From positions 186,001-250,000 of the forward strand of contig NZ_BMDJ01000002.1 of the NCBI RefSeq assembly GCF_014635725.1: a stretch of 64,000 nt of DNA, given 5' to 3'. A model generated the notes under the pieces. It saw only the letters and a list, made by a program, of their open reading frames with translations. It was not told the DNA's origin and did no database searches. Positions 18,682 through 28,391 of this stretch are shown one piece after another. Origin of the DNA: Pedobacter mendelii. GTDB lineage: Bacteria > Bacteroidota > Bacteroidia > Sphingobacteriales > Sphingobacteriaceae. Each line of letters starts with the position of its first letter. Within the stretch, counting starts at the first letter, position 1. The position numbers were made by a program, and so were the translations under genes.

Positions 18682-19806
18682 TTATTTTTTTAAGTACCTG
18701 TACATTTCGCAGTTCGCCAAAAGGAAAGCACCAACCCCAAAGTTTGCAGTCGAGTTTGCATCTACAATTTGCCCTGGAATTGCTTTTTCGCCAATTGGTT
18801 GCACATAGCCAACTTTACCGCTTTCTTGCAATGCAGTTTTGGTTAAATAGTTCCAACCTTTTAATGCCGAAGGCAAATAAGTTTTTTTATTCAGGTAGCC
18901 ATTGTTAATTCCCCATAATAGGCCATAGGTAAAAAAGGCCGTTCCACTGGTTTCCCTACCAGGTGCATGTTCAGCATCAAGCATGCTACGTGTCCAGTAG
19001 CCTTCCTCCTGCTGACTTTTTAAAATAGCCTCAGCCATACCTTTGTATTTAGATAAATATTCCTGCCTGTGTTTATCATTTTTCGGCAAATCTTTAAGCA
19101 CCTTGGCTAAGCCAGCAAACACCCATCCATCGCCCCTGGCCCAGAAATCTTTTTTACCATTTGAACTTTTATGCTGCGGATAAACATACTTCGCATCACG
19201 ATAATAAAGTTTAGCCTCCTCATCATACATAATGCTATTGGCATACGTAAAATACTCGTAAAGTTTATCTAAATATTTAGTGTTACCAGTTGTTTTATAC
19301 AGTTTTGTCATTACTGGCATTACCATATACAAACCGTCTGCCCACCACCAGTAATCGCTTTGAGCAGTACTCATCTCATATTCCATTACCTCTTTTGCTC
19401 TGGCAATTTTATAATCTTCGGGCATTAAGTGGTATAAATCGATATATGTTTGAAAACATATTTGCCAATCACCAAATAAAACATGCTCGTCTGTTTCGCC
19501 ATATTTATATTTCCATTGGCTTTTATCTGTAGATTTTGCACCCATCCATTTATTGTGAATAGCCCAATCTTCAGAATATTTGCGATAAGTTTCATTTTTT
19601 GTAAGTGTAACTACTTCCATATTTCCAGTGTGATACGCCGCATTATCCCAAAAGGAACGAACTTCGGGTTTATTACTGGCTTGCCAATAGGTATTCGCTT
19701 TATCAATAATGCTAAGGACTTCTTTTTTTGATGGTAGTTTCTGCGCATTTAAATTGATTGCGATAAAAAGTAGCATCCAAATACTGATATAAGTTTTATT
19801 CTTCAT
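18682..19806 (-). CDS. GH105 family unsaturated glucuronyl/galacturonyl hydrolase
   Basis: A 374-residue secreted GH105 enzyme (signal peptide ~1-21). The (alpha/alpha)6 barrel carries the likely catalytic aspartate D157 in DYWWWADGLYM, and FWARGDGWVFAGLAKVL is the other family signature. GH105 enzymes hydrolyse the 4,5-unsaturated uronic acid that polysaccharide lyases leave at a non-reducing end. A lyase is therefore expected in the same pathway; the BNR-repeat protein two genes upstream is the best candidate. The start overlaps the stop of the double-GH43 gene by one base (TAATG), indicating translational coupling. Confidence 0.93.
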   Translation of the reverse strand: MKNKTYISIWMLLFIAINLNAQKLPSKKEVLSIIDKANTYWQASNKPEVRSFWDNAAYHTGNMEVVTLTKNETYRKYSEDWAIHNKWMGAKSTDKSQWKYKYGETDEHVLFGDWQICFQTYIDLYHLMPEDYKIARAKEVMEYEMSTAQSDYWWWADGLYMVMPVMTKLYKTTGNTKYLDKLYEYFTYANSIMYDEEAKLYYRDAKYVYPQHKSSNGKKDFWARGDGWVFAGLAKVLKDLPKNDKHRQEYLSKYKGMAEAILKSQQEEGYWTRSMLDAEHAPGRETSGTAFFTYGLLWGINNGYLNKKTYLPSALKGWNYLTKTALQESGKVGYVQPIGEKAIPGQIVDANSTANFGVGAFLLANCEMYRYLKK

Positions 19807-21980
19807 TATTTAACAGGTTTAATTCCGGTTAGTGTTGGTGTTACTTTTTTAATGCTTCCATCTTTATTGAATTCCAGTTTATCGATACAAACTTCGCGAT
19901 TATAACCGGCAGCACTACCCATTGTAATGCCTTCCGGTAGGGTAAAGCGATGGTAAACTATATACCATTCATCTTTACCAGGAATCTGAATTACACTATT
20001 ATGTCCGGTTCCATAAATACCATTCTGAGTATCTTTAGCTAAAATCAGGTTATTTTCAGGAATAGATATTTTTCCTGTTGGTGAATCAGAATAACCATAC
20101 CGAACACGATAGTTTTCACTACGAGTATCATCTTCAGACCATAAGAAATAGTATTTGCCATTGCGATAAAATACCTCTGTACCTTCACGGAAATCTTTAT
20201 TTATGGTTATCACTTTTATAGAATTGGTATCAATGGAAACCATATCCTGATTTAAAGCCGCAACAGCCATATAGCTATTGCCCCAATACAAATAGCTTTT
20301 CCCTGTTTTTGGATCGGTAAAAACATCTGGATCGATTTCTTGACCGCCTTTAATACCTAAAGGTTTTTTATCGATTAGTGCTTTACCGCTATCTTTAAAC
20401 GGCCCAGCAGGATTATCAGAAAATGCTACACCGATTTTCTGCGCAGACGTGAAGTAATAGAAATATTTATACTTTCCATTAATGATCTTTTCAGCAATTG
20501 TAGGTGCCCAGGCATTTCTTTTTCCCCAACTTACATCTTTTACCAAATCTAATACTACACCTTCATCTTTCCAGTTTACTAAATCTGTAGATGAAAAAGT
20601 TTTAAAATAGGTTCCGCTCCATCCAGTAAATCCGTCGCTTGTTGGATATAGGTAATATTTTTTTGTTTTATTGGCATATAAAATCTCCGGATCTGCATAA
20701 TAACCTTTTAAAACCGGATTATTATTTATTCCTGAATTAACTTCATAGGTTTTAGCAGGTTTTCCAGCAATGCTGACTGAGATTTTTTTAGGTCCTTTTG
20801 AAAAATCTGATTTTCCATTTGGCATTATACTAACCCCAGAAAAACTTGGAAATTCAGGGTCGAAATCTTTTAGGTCTGTTTCATAATCTACAGGAAGAAA
20901 AAGCTTTTTAGCTGCACTATCCAAAACGATATTATTCTTTTTGATGTACTTAGATTGCGGCGATTTTAAAACCGATTCAACAGTATACCACTTTGACACT
21001 AAACTTTTCATTTCTAATTGGTTAATAGGCAAAACAGTTCCATGCCGAGGGTGGAAATCCATAGAAACAGCCTGATCAACTACCTGAAAATTTTCTAAGT
21101 CTTTACTACGTGTAAACTGATATTTACCTTTCATGTAAACATCATACATAAGAATATAATCACTACTATTATTTAGTTTAAAAACACCTGCACCTTCAAC
21201 GGCTTCTGTAGTTTGTTGTAAATATTTATCCTGTAATACATAACCCTCTGTAAGTTTATCCGAAACGGCTTTTTTAATGCCATTGCCATTACCTTCCGTT
21301 TTGAAAAAGAGGTTGTATTTCCCGTTATGGTAAATGATATCGCCATCAATACAAGAACCATTTGTAGGGCTAAAAAATAGTTGTTCTGGTTCGGTTTCCA
21401 AATCGGTAAAATCTGCATTTGCATAGGCGTAGTAAATTTTGTCGGGGTCTTTTCCATGTTTCATAGACCAGTAAACCATATATTTTTGCTTTACATTATC
21501 GTAAATGGTTTGAGGTGCCCAAACACGCAGTAAGTTTTCATTACCCGGAAATCTCTTTTGGATATTAATTATAGATGAAGACCAGTTGATTAAGTCTGTC
21601 GATTTTAGCAAAACCATTGCCCGGTTAGAATCCCATCCTTTGGCCGAAACCATATCGGTTACAACCATATAAAATGTTTTACCATCCGCACCGCGTAATA
21701 TGTGAGGATCGCGAACACCTCCAGTAGAACTTATTTTTTCTGATGATATAACAGGCTCATCGTTATTTAATGCATTAAAAGAATATCCATTTTTACTTAT
21801 GGCATAATGTATTGCTTCTTCTTTTTTATCATTTCCGGTGAAGTAAACAAAAAGATAGCCATCATTTTTATTTTTTCCAGCCACACTATCTTGAGCAAGT
21901 AGTTGATTTGAAGCCAGGTTTAACCAAAACAAGAAACAACAAGTTGTTTTAAGCAGGTTTTGTATTCCAAAATTTTTCAT
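19806..21980 (-). CDS. Double-domain GH43 protein (two GH43 propellers in one chain)
   Basis: A 724-residue secreted protein (signal ~1-30) with two GH43-like propellers. The N-terminal one (~40-340) has GVRDPHILRGADGKTFYMV, WAPQTIYD and CIDGDIIYHNGKYNLFFK. The C-terminal one (~385-715) has YYADPEILYANKTKKYYLYP, WAPTIAEK, EIDPDVFTDPKTGKSYLYWG and FREGTEVFYRNGKYYFLWSE, which supply the expected Asp base, Asp modulator and Glu acid. The N-terminal propeller has the aspartates, but its acid position (in AVEGAGVF) is less certain. Likely roles are arabinofuranosidase or galactosidase-type side-chain removal. It is one base after the BNR gene's stop and one base overlapped with GH105. Confidence 0.9.
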   Translation of the reverse strand: MKNFGIQNLLKTTCCFLFWLNLASNQLLAQDSVAGKNKNDGYLFVYFTGNDKKEEAIHYAISKNGYSFNALNNDEPVISSEKISSTGGVRDPHILRGADGKTFYMVVTDMVSAKGWDSNRAMVLLKSTDLINWSSSIINIQKRFPGNENLLRVWAPQTIYDNVKQKYMVYWSMKHGKDPDKIYYAYANADFTDLETEPEQLFFSPTNGSCIDGDIIYHNGKYNLFFKTEGNGNGIKKAVSDKLTEGYVLQDKYLQQTTEAVEGAGVFKLNNSSDYILMYDVYMKGKYQFTRSKDLENFQVVDQAVSMDFHPRHGTVLPINQLEMKSLVSKWYTVESVLKSPQSKYIKKNNIVLDSAAKKLFLPVDYETDLKDFDPEFPSFSGVSIMPNGKSDFSKGPKKISVSIAGKPAKTYEVNSGINNNPVLKGYYADPEILYANKTKKYYLYPTSDGFTGWSGTYFKTFSSTDLVNWKDEGVVLDLVKDVSWGKRNAWAPTIAEKIINGKYKYFYYFTSAQKIGVAFSDNPAGPFKDSGKALIDKKPLGIKGGQEIDPDVFTDPKTGKSYLYWGNSYMAVAALNQDMVSIDTNSIKVITINKDFREGTEVFYRNGKYYFLWSEDDTRSENYRVRYGYSDSPTGKISIPENNLILAKDTQNGIYGTGHNSVIQIPGKDEWYIVYHRFTLPEGITMGSAAGYNREVCIDKLEFNKDGSIKKVTPTLTGIKPVK

Positions 21981-21981
21981 T

Positions 21982-23391
21982 CTAATTTTTTAATTTCGGT
22001 TTCCATTGTAATACTTTAACCGCAGTTGGTTTAGATTCGGCTTTTCCTTCTCCATCTACCTGTATTACATTTTGCAGGTAAAGGTTCAAAATTGTTCTAT
22101 CCTTCCAAAGTTCGGTATCGTAACTTGGCTCCCAATCGCCAGCACTTTCCGTTGTTAAATCTTCAATTTGCCATTTATTTGTTTTTATGTCTTGATTTAT
22201 GGCAATAGAAGCTTTATTGCCTCTTTCGGCATCTCTAAACAAAATTCCGGCTGCATACCTTTTATTATTTGGCCAAACAATAATTTGCGGTCGGGAAATC
22301 GGAATTTTCTTAGTTCCGCCTCCACTTAAACTAAATGCTGTTTTCCTGAAAGATAAGTTATTTACTTTCCAGCTTTGCCCATCATTAAAAACAATATGAT
22401 ATTGCGGAACTGTATCAGGAACATCTCTCCAATAACCTGCAATAAATACATTTCCACATGCATCAGCATACATTGATGTTTGATTTATTAATTCACTTTT
22501 TTGAGGAATTTTTAAAGCGTATTCTGCATTTGATTCGATAATTGGTAAACGATATTTTTCTCCTGTAGATTTTTGCCAGGTTAAACCGCCATCTAAAGAT
22601 TTTGCATAACAAAGATCATGGTTACTGGCTACATCAGGGCTTTCTCTCCAAACCCATGATAAATGAAGCGCACCTGATTTATCAATTGCAACCTGCCAGT
22701 AAGCATTTCGTTTTCCTTCACCATCAATCATTCCATCCTGAATGCGTTGCCACGATTTTTTTTTAACAGAATAACGGTTAATCATTAAATTACCATTTCC
22801 CGAACCACCATCACGATAAAAGAAAAGTAAATCTCCAGTTGGAAGTTTATAAAATTCAGGGTAACTAACTTTATTTTCTTTTTCAGCAACCATTGATAAT
22901 TTTTCACCTAACTCAAGTGAACCAACAGAAATGCCTTTAGCGTAATTTAAACTGTTATTATGTTGACCCCAGGCTACATGCAAAAAACCAGAACCATCAA
23001 TAATTATACTTATCGATTTATGTGCATCGGTTGCATCACCCGTATATTGTGTTCTTTTGGACTGCCAAACCTTTGCTCCGGTTGCTCGCTTTGCTAAAAC
23101 AACAAATTGTTCGGCATCATAATAAGCAGCATATTGGTAATTTTTAAATGTTACCAATGAATTTTTACGAAAAACAACAGCATTAACGGAATTTTTTGCC
23201 CAGCCATTTTCGGCTATTGTGGTAATTTCTTTTTCCTGTGCATAGGTAAAATTAACCAATAGCACTGATAGACATAAAAATAAAATATATCTGGTAGTAG
23301 AATTAGTTTTGAAATTCGGATTAATCAATTTTTTATATTTGGTTAACCGAAGTACTGAAATTGTACAGACTTGCTTAGGGGGGAAAATCAT
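21982..23391 (-). CDS. BNR_4 repeat protein, possible rhamnose-glucuronate lyase
   Basis: A 469-residue protein of the BNR_4 propeller family. Met at 23391 precedes a signal-like stretch only at residues ~33-51 (YILFLCLSVLLVNFTYAQ); a TTG at 23328 would give a signal peptide of normal length and may be the true start. Propeller features include the repeated D-x-G elements (IDGSGFLHVAWGQHNN, IDKSGALHLSWVWRES) and YADACGNVFIAGYWRD. BNR_4-like seven-bladed propellers include the polysaccharide lyase families PL24/PL25 and, as I recall, PL42 L-rhamnose-alpha-1,4-glucuronate lyases. With GH105 and rhaM in the same locus, a lyase that releases rhamnose is attractive. The family is fairly clear; the activity is not proven. 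Confidence 0.78.
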   Translation of the reverse strand: MIFPPKQVCTISVLRLTKYKKLINPNFKTNSTTRYILFLCLSVLLVNFTYAQEKEITTIAENGWAKNSVNAVVFRKNSLVTFKNYQYAAYYDAEQFVVLAKRATGAKVWQSKRTQYTGDATDAHKSISIIIDGSGFLHVAWGQHNNSLNYAKGISVGSLELGEKLSMVAEKENKVSYPEFYKLPTGDLLFFYRDGGSGNGNLMINRYSVKKKSWQRIQDGMIDGEGKRNAYWQVAIDKSGALHLSWVWRESPDVASNHDLCYAKSLDGGLTWQKSTGEKYRLPIIESNAEYALKIPQKSELINQTSMYADACGNVFIAGYWRDVPDTVPQYHIVFNDGQSWKVNNLSFRKTAFSLSGGGTKKIPISRPQIIVWPNNKRYAAGILFRDAERGNKASIAINQDIKTNKWQIEDLTTESAGDWEPSYDTELWKDRTILNLYLQNVIQVDGEGKAESKPTAVKVLQWKPKLKN

Positions 23392-23547
23392 ATTTGAAGG
23401 GGGACGATTTGATATTGATATACGATTATACTAACTAACCACATAATTCAGCGGACAATTAGATTTTTTTTTAAGAAATTGTTCAATTTATTTTCTAAAC
23501 AACATACAAAATGAAAACTGGAAAATCATTTTGTTATTTAATTTTTA

Positions 23548-24015
23548 TTACACCTTCAGTAAAGCCTTACTCAAAGTATCTTTAAATGGCCCTCTTGGAT
23601 TATCAGATACTGCAACCCCAATTGATTTACCACTAACTGTTGCATGTTAAACGGCCACAGACCAATAAAATTTACCATCTCGCTCTATTACTTGTGAAGC
23701 CCAGGCATCATCTTTATCCCAAGCAAAATCTTTTACATTTAGCAGTGATTTGTGCACTTTCCATGTTATCATATCTGCTGACGAGTAACAAAGCCACTCG
23801 TGCATTTCATAACTATTTTTTGTCTTCGGCGCTACATCACGCCCAGTATATAGATAAACTGAATCGCCATAAACGAATGCAGCAGGATCAGCTGTGTATT
23901 TATCTGCTATTATAGGGTTACCTTTTGAAACAATAATATTCTCCTGCGCTTTTGCCTTACTGTAAATATTGAAAAGAAGTATAACTAAGCTATATGCTTT
24001 TAATTGTTTTACCAT
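23548..24015 (-). pseudogene. Broken GH43 gene (in-frame stop and missing C-terminal half)
   Basis: Start MVKQLKAYSLVILL at 24015 with a signal peptide, then a GH43 N-terminal half: YTADPAAFVYGDSVYLYTGRD, WASQVIERDGKFYWSVAV. A TAA at 23647-23649 interrupts, but the same frame continues with HATVSGKSIGVAVSDNPRGP and then FKD to another stop at 23548-23550. That continuation is the normal GH43 sequence (compare DNPAGPFKD in the intact protein at 19806-21980). After about 35 more residues homology ends, so the later blades and the catalytic acid are absent. It lies between the regulator and the BNR gene. I infer a once functional PUL enzyme lost by a nonsense mutation plus deletion. Confidence 0.9.
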
Positions 24016-24060
24016 TTTTATGATTTAAATAGGATTTCAATTTAATTGTTGCAAAAAAGT

Positions 24061-27000
24061 TTAATTCAGAGCATTGATGTTGTAATATTTATGAAAAGTT
24101 CTGCGGTGTTTTTTTACAAATTCAGATGGCGTTAATTTAAATAGCTTTTGAAACTGCTCTCTAAAATACTTTATATCATTAATACCAACCCTAAAAGCGG
24201 CTTCGTTAATGTTAAGATTTGTATTTATAAGTAATTCAGCCGCTTTCCTTAACCTTATAAAACGAATAAAACTATTTATAGATTGACCCGAAGTAGATTT
24301 AATTTTTTTATACAAGTTAGAATGGCTCATACCTAAATCTGAAGCTAGCGTTTTTACACTAAAGCTATCTTCTGTTAAATTACTTTCAATAATGTTAATG
24401 CATTTCTGCAAGAAACCGCTATCCTCCTGAGAAACTTTATGTGCATCAGATTTAAGTGTAATTTCATTATAAAAGTACGATTGCAGATTTGTTCTGTTTC
24501 TGATGATTCCATTGATTTTAGCAGTAAAAAGCTCTTTATCAAAAGGTTTACTTATAAAATCATAAGCACCAACTTCTATACCCTTTAATCTAATTTCATC
24601 ATTCGGATCTGCTGTTAACAAAATAACAGGAATATGGCTTAAAGCTGAATCTTCTTTAATGGCTCTACAAAGCTCGATACCATTAAGTCCATCCATATTT
24701 ACATCAGAAATAACAACGTCTGGTAAAAATTCTTTGCAAGTATTCAAACCTTCAACGCCATTAGCTGCTTTGTAAATCTTAAAATTATCTTTAAAAATCT
24801 GGTTAATGTAATCTACAATTTCAGTATTATCATCTACAACAAGAATAGAATGTAAATCAGATATTAAAAGCTCCAGATTTCCAATATTATCTTTTTCTGC
24901 TAAATCCTCTTCTAACTCTTCCTTTGCAATCAATTCATTTACATAGGTGAGTTCATTTTCCATTTCCTTATTATCAACAAATTCTAAAGGTTCACCAAAA
25001 GGCATTTCGATAAAAAAGCTTGTCCCTGAGCCATGATTAGATAAGAAGTAAATTTTACCTTTATGTAATTCAACAAAGTTTTTAACCAAATAAAGCCCGA
25101 TTCCAAAACCCATTTTCAAAGAGGTTTTATTTAATACTTTATAAAATTTATCGAAAAGTTTTTCTCCAACACCATCGGGAATACCTGGTCCGCTATCACT
25201 CACCTCAATTTTTATCTGACTATCAAGTGTTGTTATTTTAAACTTAACAAAACCACCATTTGGCGTAAATTTCAGTGCATTTGATAAAAGATTAAAAAAT
25301 ACAATTTCAAGTTTATCTCTATCTGCATAAATGTTTACTTCTTCATTATCACATTCAAAACTATATTCAATATTATTATTTTTTGCCAGGTAGCCAAAGC
25401 AGAGAAAAATCTCTTTAGAAAATTTATAAATGTTAATTTTAACTATATTCAAAATATCATTTTCACTTTCTGTTGTTCTGAAAAGCAACAATTGATCTAC
25501 CAAACTAAGCAATCGTCTAGAATTTCGATAAACAACATTTAAATCATTTTTTTCTTGTCCTGCTTCTTTATTATTTAGAATATCCTTTATTGGGTTTACA
25601 ATTAACGTCAGCGGTGTTCTTAATTCGTGAGATATATTGGTAAAAAAATTAAGTTTCTTTTCATTTAAATCTTTTTCACGCTCCATTTTTAGATTCGTGA
25701 GTTCAACTTCGTGTTTAAGATTGCGCTGTCTGTTTCTATAAGTTTGCAAAACATAATAGCCTACCGAAAATACAATTAGATAAATTACGTATGCCCACCA
25801 GCTTCGATACCATGGAGGCAGAATTTTAATTATAATTACCTTTTCATTATTACTCCAGGAGCCCTCTGTATCGGTACTTTTTATATGCAACTTATATTCG
25901 CCCTCGTTTAATCTAGAATAATATGCGGTAGTAAGTTTATTTACATCATTCCAACCTCTATCCCATCCTTCTAAATAATAAGAATAAGAAATCTGTTCTT
26001 GAAATGAAAATTCTATGGCGGCATAATTAATGGTTATCGAAGAATTATAAGGAACAGAAATTTTTTGCAGATTAACGATTGATATGTTTTTATAATTTGA
26101 ATCCAGATCAAGCGGAATATTATTAATCCTGAAATCGGTAAGCACAATTTTTGGGATACGTTTATTTTCCTTTATGCTATCAGGATAAAATAGGTTAAAC
26201 CCGTTAATCCCACCAAATAAAAATGCGCCATCTTTAAGTTTTAAGGCCGCGTTATAATTAAATTGATTACTTTGTAAACCATCAGATGTAAAGTAATTTT
26301 TAAAAGTTTTTTCTTTTATATCAAATTTAGATAAGCCGTTATAGGTGCTGCACCAAAGATTATCTTTTGAATCGATTAAAATATTTAGAATTGAGCTGCT
26401 TGGCAATCCATCACGTTCGGTATATTTTTTAATTTTTTTAGTTCTTGTATCAAACTGTAGTAATCCACCGCCTTCAGTACCTATCCATAAACGTTTCTTC
26501 GAGTCTTGATTAATTGTTCTTATGGCTAAATTAACTTCTATAAATTCATGCAACTTGTTAACGGGGTCTATTTTAATTAATTGAGTATAGTTACCTGCCC
26601 AAAAATTACCTTCCCCATCCTGAAATAATGCATGAATATCTTTAAGGTTATTATCAAAAAGATCAAATTTATCACTTTGCTTATTGTATTTGTAAAGCGC
26701 TCCACCTCTTGTTGTTCCTGCCCACAAGTTTTTATCTTTATCCTGAAAAAGCTTCCATATATTGGCTTCTTCTACTCCTTTAATGTTGTTGTAACAGTTG
26801 TAGTGAATGAATTTTTGAGTTCTTTTATCAAACCGATCGATACCTCCGCTAAAACTCGAAATCCAGATATTATTTTCCGCATCATTTAAAATACTGGTTA
26901 TAAAGTTACTTTTAAGTGAAGTAGGATCGTTAGTTTTTACATAATTAGTAAATGTATTCTGTTTCCGATTCCAATGACTTAAGCCTCCTCCATCTGTTCC

Positions 27001-28104
27001 AATCCATATATTTTGATTTTCATCTTCGCTAAATGAAAGCACAAAATTATTGACTAACGAATTACTTTTTATTGCATCATTTTTAATGGTTCGAAATTGC
27101 GTACTCTGCTGGTCAATTAAATTTATACCGCCTCTTAAAGTAGCAATCCATTTTCTAGATTCTTTATCTTCGTAAACCTGTGCCACAGAATTACTGCTGA
27201 GCAAACCTTTCTCTTTACCTGCCGATAAATGATTTATTTTTTTATTTTGAGTATCAAAAACATAAATCCCCGAGCCATCAGTAGATATCCATAGTTTCTT
27301 ATGCCTGTCCAGCAACAAATTCATTATGTTATCGCTATTTGGGTATTCTTCAGGCTTATTTAAAGCATTAGCCAGAATATCATATTTATAAAGGCCTTTT
27401 TCGGTACCAATCCATAATATATTATCCTCACCACTGATAATTTTACTTACATTTTTTAATTCTGGCTTAACAAGCTTCATTGTACCCTTTGCAGAATTGT
27501 ATCTGCACAAGCCAAAATCTTTAATATAAAGCCATAATGTTCCGTCTTTAGCTAAACAAAGCGCTTTTATATTATAATCTTTATTTTTCTTAAATATTAT
27601 TTTATTGGCAATATTGGTTCCTTTTTTAAATTCAAAAAGCCCACTTTCATCTGTTGATATATATACCAACCCGGTTTGATTAATTGCGATGGAATTAACT
27701 GATGCCGTTAATGTATTTTGCTTTCCGTTTTCATAGAATAGCAATTTATGAAATTTCGAATCTGCGTAACTGTAGTAGCATATACCCTTTTGAGTACCAA
27801 TCCAAATTCTATTCTGATTATCTCCATTTAAAACTGTAATGTGGTTATTTATCAAAGAATTTTCGATATTATGGCTGTTTCTGAAAACCTTAAAATTGTA
27901 GCCATCGTATCGGTTAAGGCCATCATAAGTACCCATCCACATAAACCCAAAACTATCTAAATAAAGTGAATTTACCGTATTGTTAGAAAGACCACTTTCT
28001 ACGCCAAGATATTTTATTGAGACTGGAAATTGTGAAAAGCAGAAACTTACGCTCAGGCATAAATATGTTGCAAAACCAATTAAAATCTTGTGAGCAAAAG
28101 GCAT
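24061..28104 (-). CDS. Hybrid two-component system regulator (HTCS) of the PUL
   Basis: About 1347 residues from the Met at 28104, chosen because MPFAHKILIGFATYLCLSVSFCFSQ is a good signal peptide; an upstream Met at 28179 would add 25 residues. Order: periplasmic two-component-propeller repeats (to ~660, many LWIGT-type blades), Y_Y_Y domain (~670-760), one membrane helix (WWAYVIYLIVFSVGYYVL), HisKA with the phospho-acceptor His in FFTNISHELRTPL, HATPase with GFGIGLYLVKN, a receiver domain (ILVVDDNTE, phospho-Asp in DVVISDVNMDG) and a C-terminal AraC-type HTH (~1240-1335). It senses an oligosaccharide in the periplasm and activates the PUL. It is on the same strand, directly upstream of the locus. 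Confidence 0.97.
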   Translation of the reverse strand: MPFAHKILIGFATYLCLSVSFCFSQFPVSIKYLGVESGLSNNTVNSLYLDSFGFMWMGTYDGLNRYDGYNFKVFRNSHNIENSLINNHITVLNGDNQNRIWIGTQKGICYYSYADSKFHKLLFYENGKQNTLTASVNSIAINQTGLVYISTDESGLFEFKKGTNIANKIIFKKNKDYNIKALCLAKDGTLWLYIKDFGLCRYNSAKGTMKLVKPELKNVSKIISGEDNILWIGTEKGLYKYDILANALNKPEEYPNSDNIMNLLLDRHKKLWISTDGSGIYVFDTQNKKINHLSAGKEKGLLSSNSVAQVYEDKESRKWIATLRGGINLIDQQSTQFRTIKNDAIKSNSLVNNFVLSFSEDENQNIWIGTDGGGLSHWNRKQNTFTNYVKTNDPTSLKSNFITSILNDAENNIWISSFSGGIDRFDKRTQKFIHYNCYNNIKGVEEANIWKLFQDKDKNLWAGTTRGGALYKYNKQSDKFDLFDNNLKDIHALFQDGEGNFWAGNYTQLIKIDPVNKLHEFIEVNLAIRTINQDSKKRLWIGTEGGGLLQFDTRTKKIKKYTERDGLPSSSILNILIDSKDNLWCSTYNGLSKFDIKEKTFKNYFTSDGLQSNQFNYNAALKLKDGAFLFGGINGFNLFYPDSIKENKRIPKIVLTDFRINNIPLDLDSNYKNISIVNLQKISVPYNSSITINYAAIEFSFQEQISYSYYLEGWDRGWNDVNKLTTAYYSRLNEGEYKLHIKSTDTEGSWSNNEKVIIIKILPPWYRSWWAYVIYLIVFSVGYYVLQTYRNRQRNLKHEVELTNLKMEREKDLNEKKLNFFTNISHELRTPLTLIVNPIKDILNNKEAGQEKNDLNVVYRNSRRLLSLVDQLLLFRTTESENDILNIVKINIYKFSKEIFLCFGYLAKNNNIEYSFECDNEEVNIYADRDKLEIVFFNLLSNALKFTPNGGFVKFKITTLDSQIKIEVSDSGPGIPDGVGEKLFDKFYKVLNKTSLKMGFGIGLYLVKNFVELHKGKIYFLSNHGSGTSFFIEMPFGEPLEFVDNKEMENELTYVNELIAKEELEEDLAEKDNIGNLELLISDLHSILVVDDNTEIVDYINQIFKDNFKIYKAANGVEGLNTCKEFLPDVVISDVNMDGLNGIELCRAIKEDSALSHIPVILLTADPNDEIRLKGIEVGAYDFISKPFDKELFTAKINGIIRNRTNLQSYFYNEITLKSDAHKVSQEDSGFLQKCINIIESNLTEDSFSVKTLASDLGMSHSNLYKKIKSTSGQSINSFIRFIRLRKAAELLINTNLNINEAAFRVGINDIKYFREQFQKLFKLTPSEFVKKHRRTFHKYYNINALN

Positions 28105-28279
28105 AAAATAATAAGAGAGGAAGATATTTGGTATAAACGAATATACAACTTTTATTGAAGTGGAACCGATTAAAACCAATAAACGTATTATTAACGTTAA
28201 TAAAAATAATTATTTTGTTTTTAAGTTCGAAATTGATGTGCATAATTTTTAGTGCTTTTGTTATTTTAATAAAAAATAA

Positions 28280-28304
28280 GGTAACTCTTACTGAAATGGG
28301 ACAA
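28280..28304 (+). repeat. Left terminal inverted repeat of the transposon
   Basis: 25 bp, identical to the reverse complement of 35752-35776. Begins GGTAACTCTTACTG and ends GGGACAA. Outside it lies AAAAATAA, the left copy of the probable target duplication. Confidence 0.93.
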
Positions 28305-28391
28305 AATAAAGATATACCGTAATTATTAAATTTCAAGTAATAGAATATCTGGTCTGGTATAACTATATTGTTTTTTATAAAAATAATAGTT

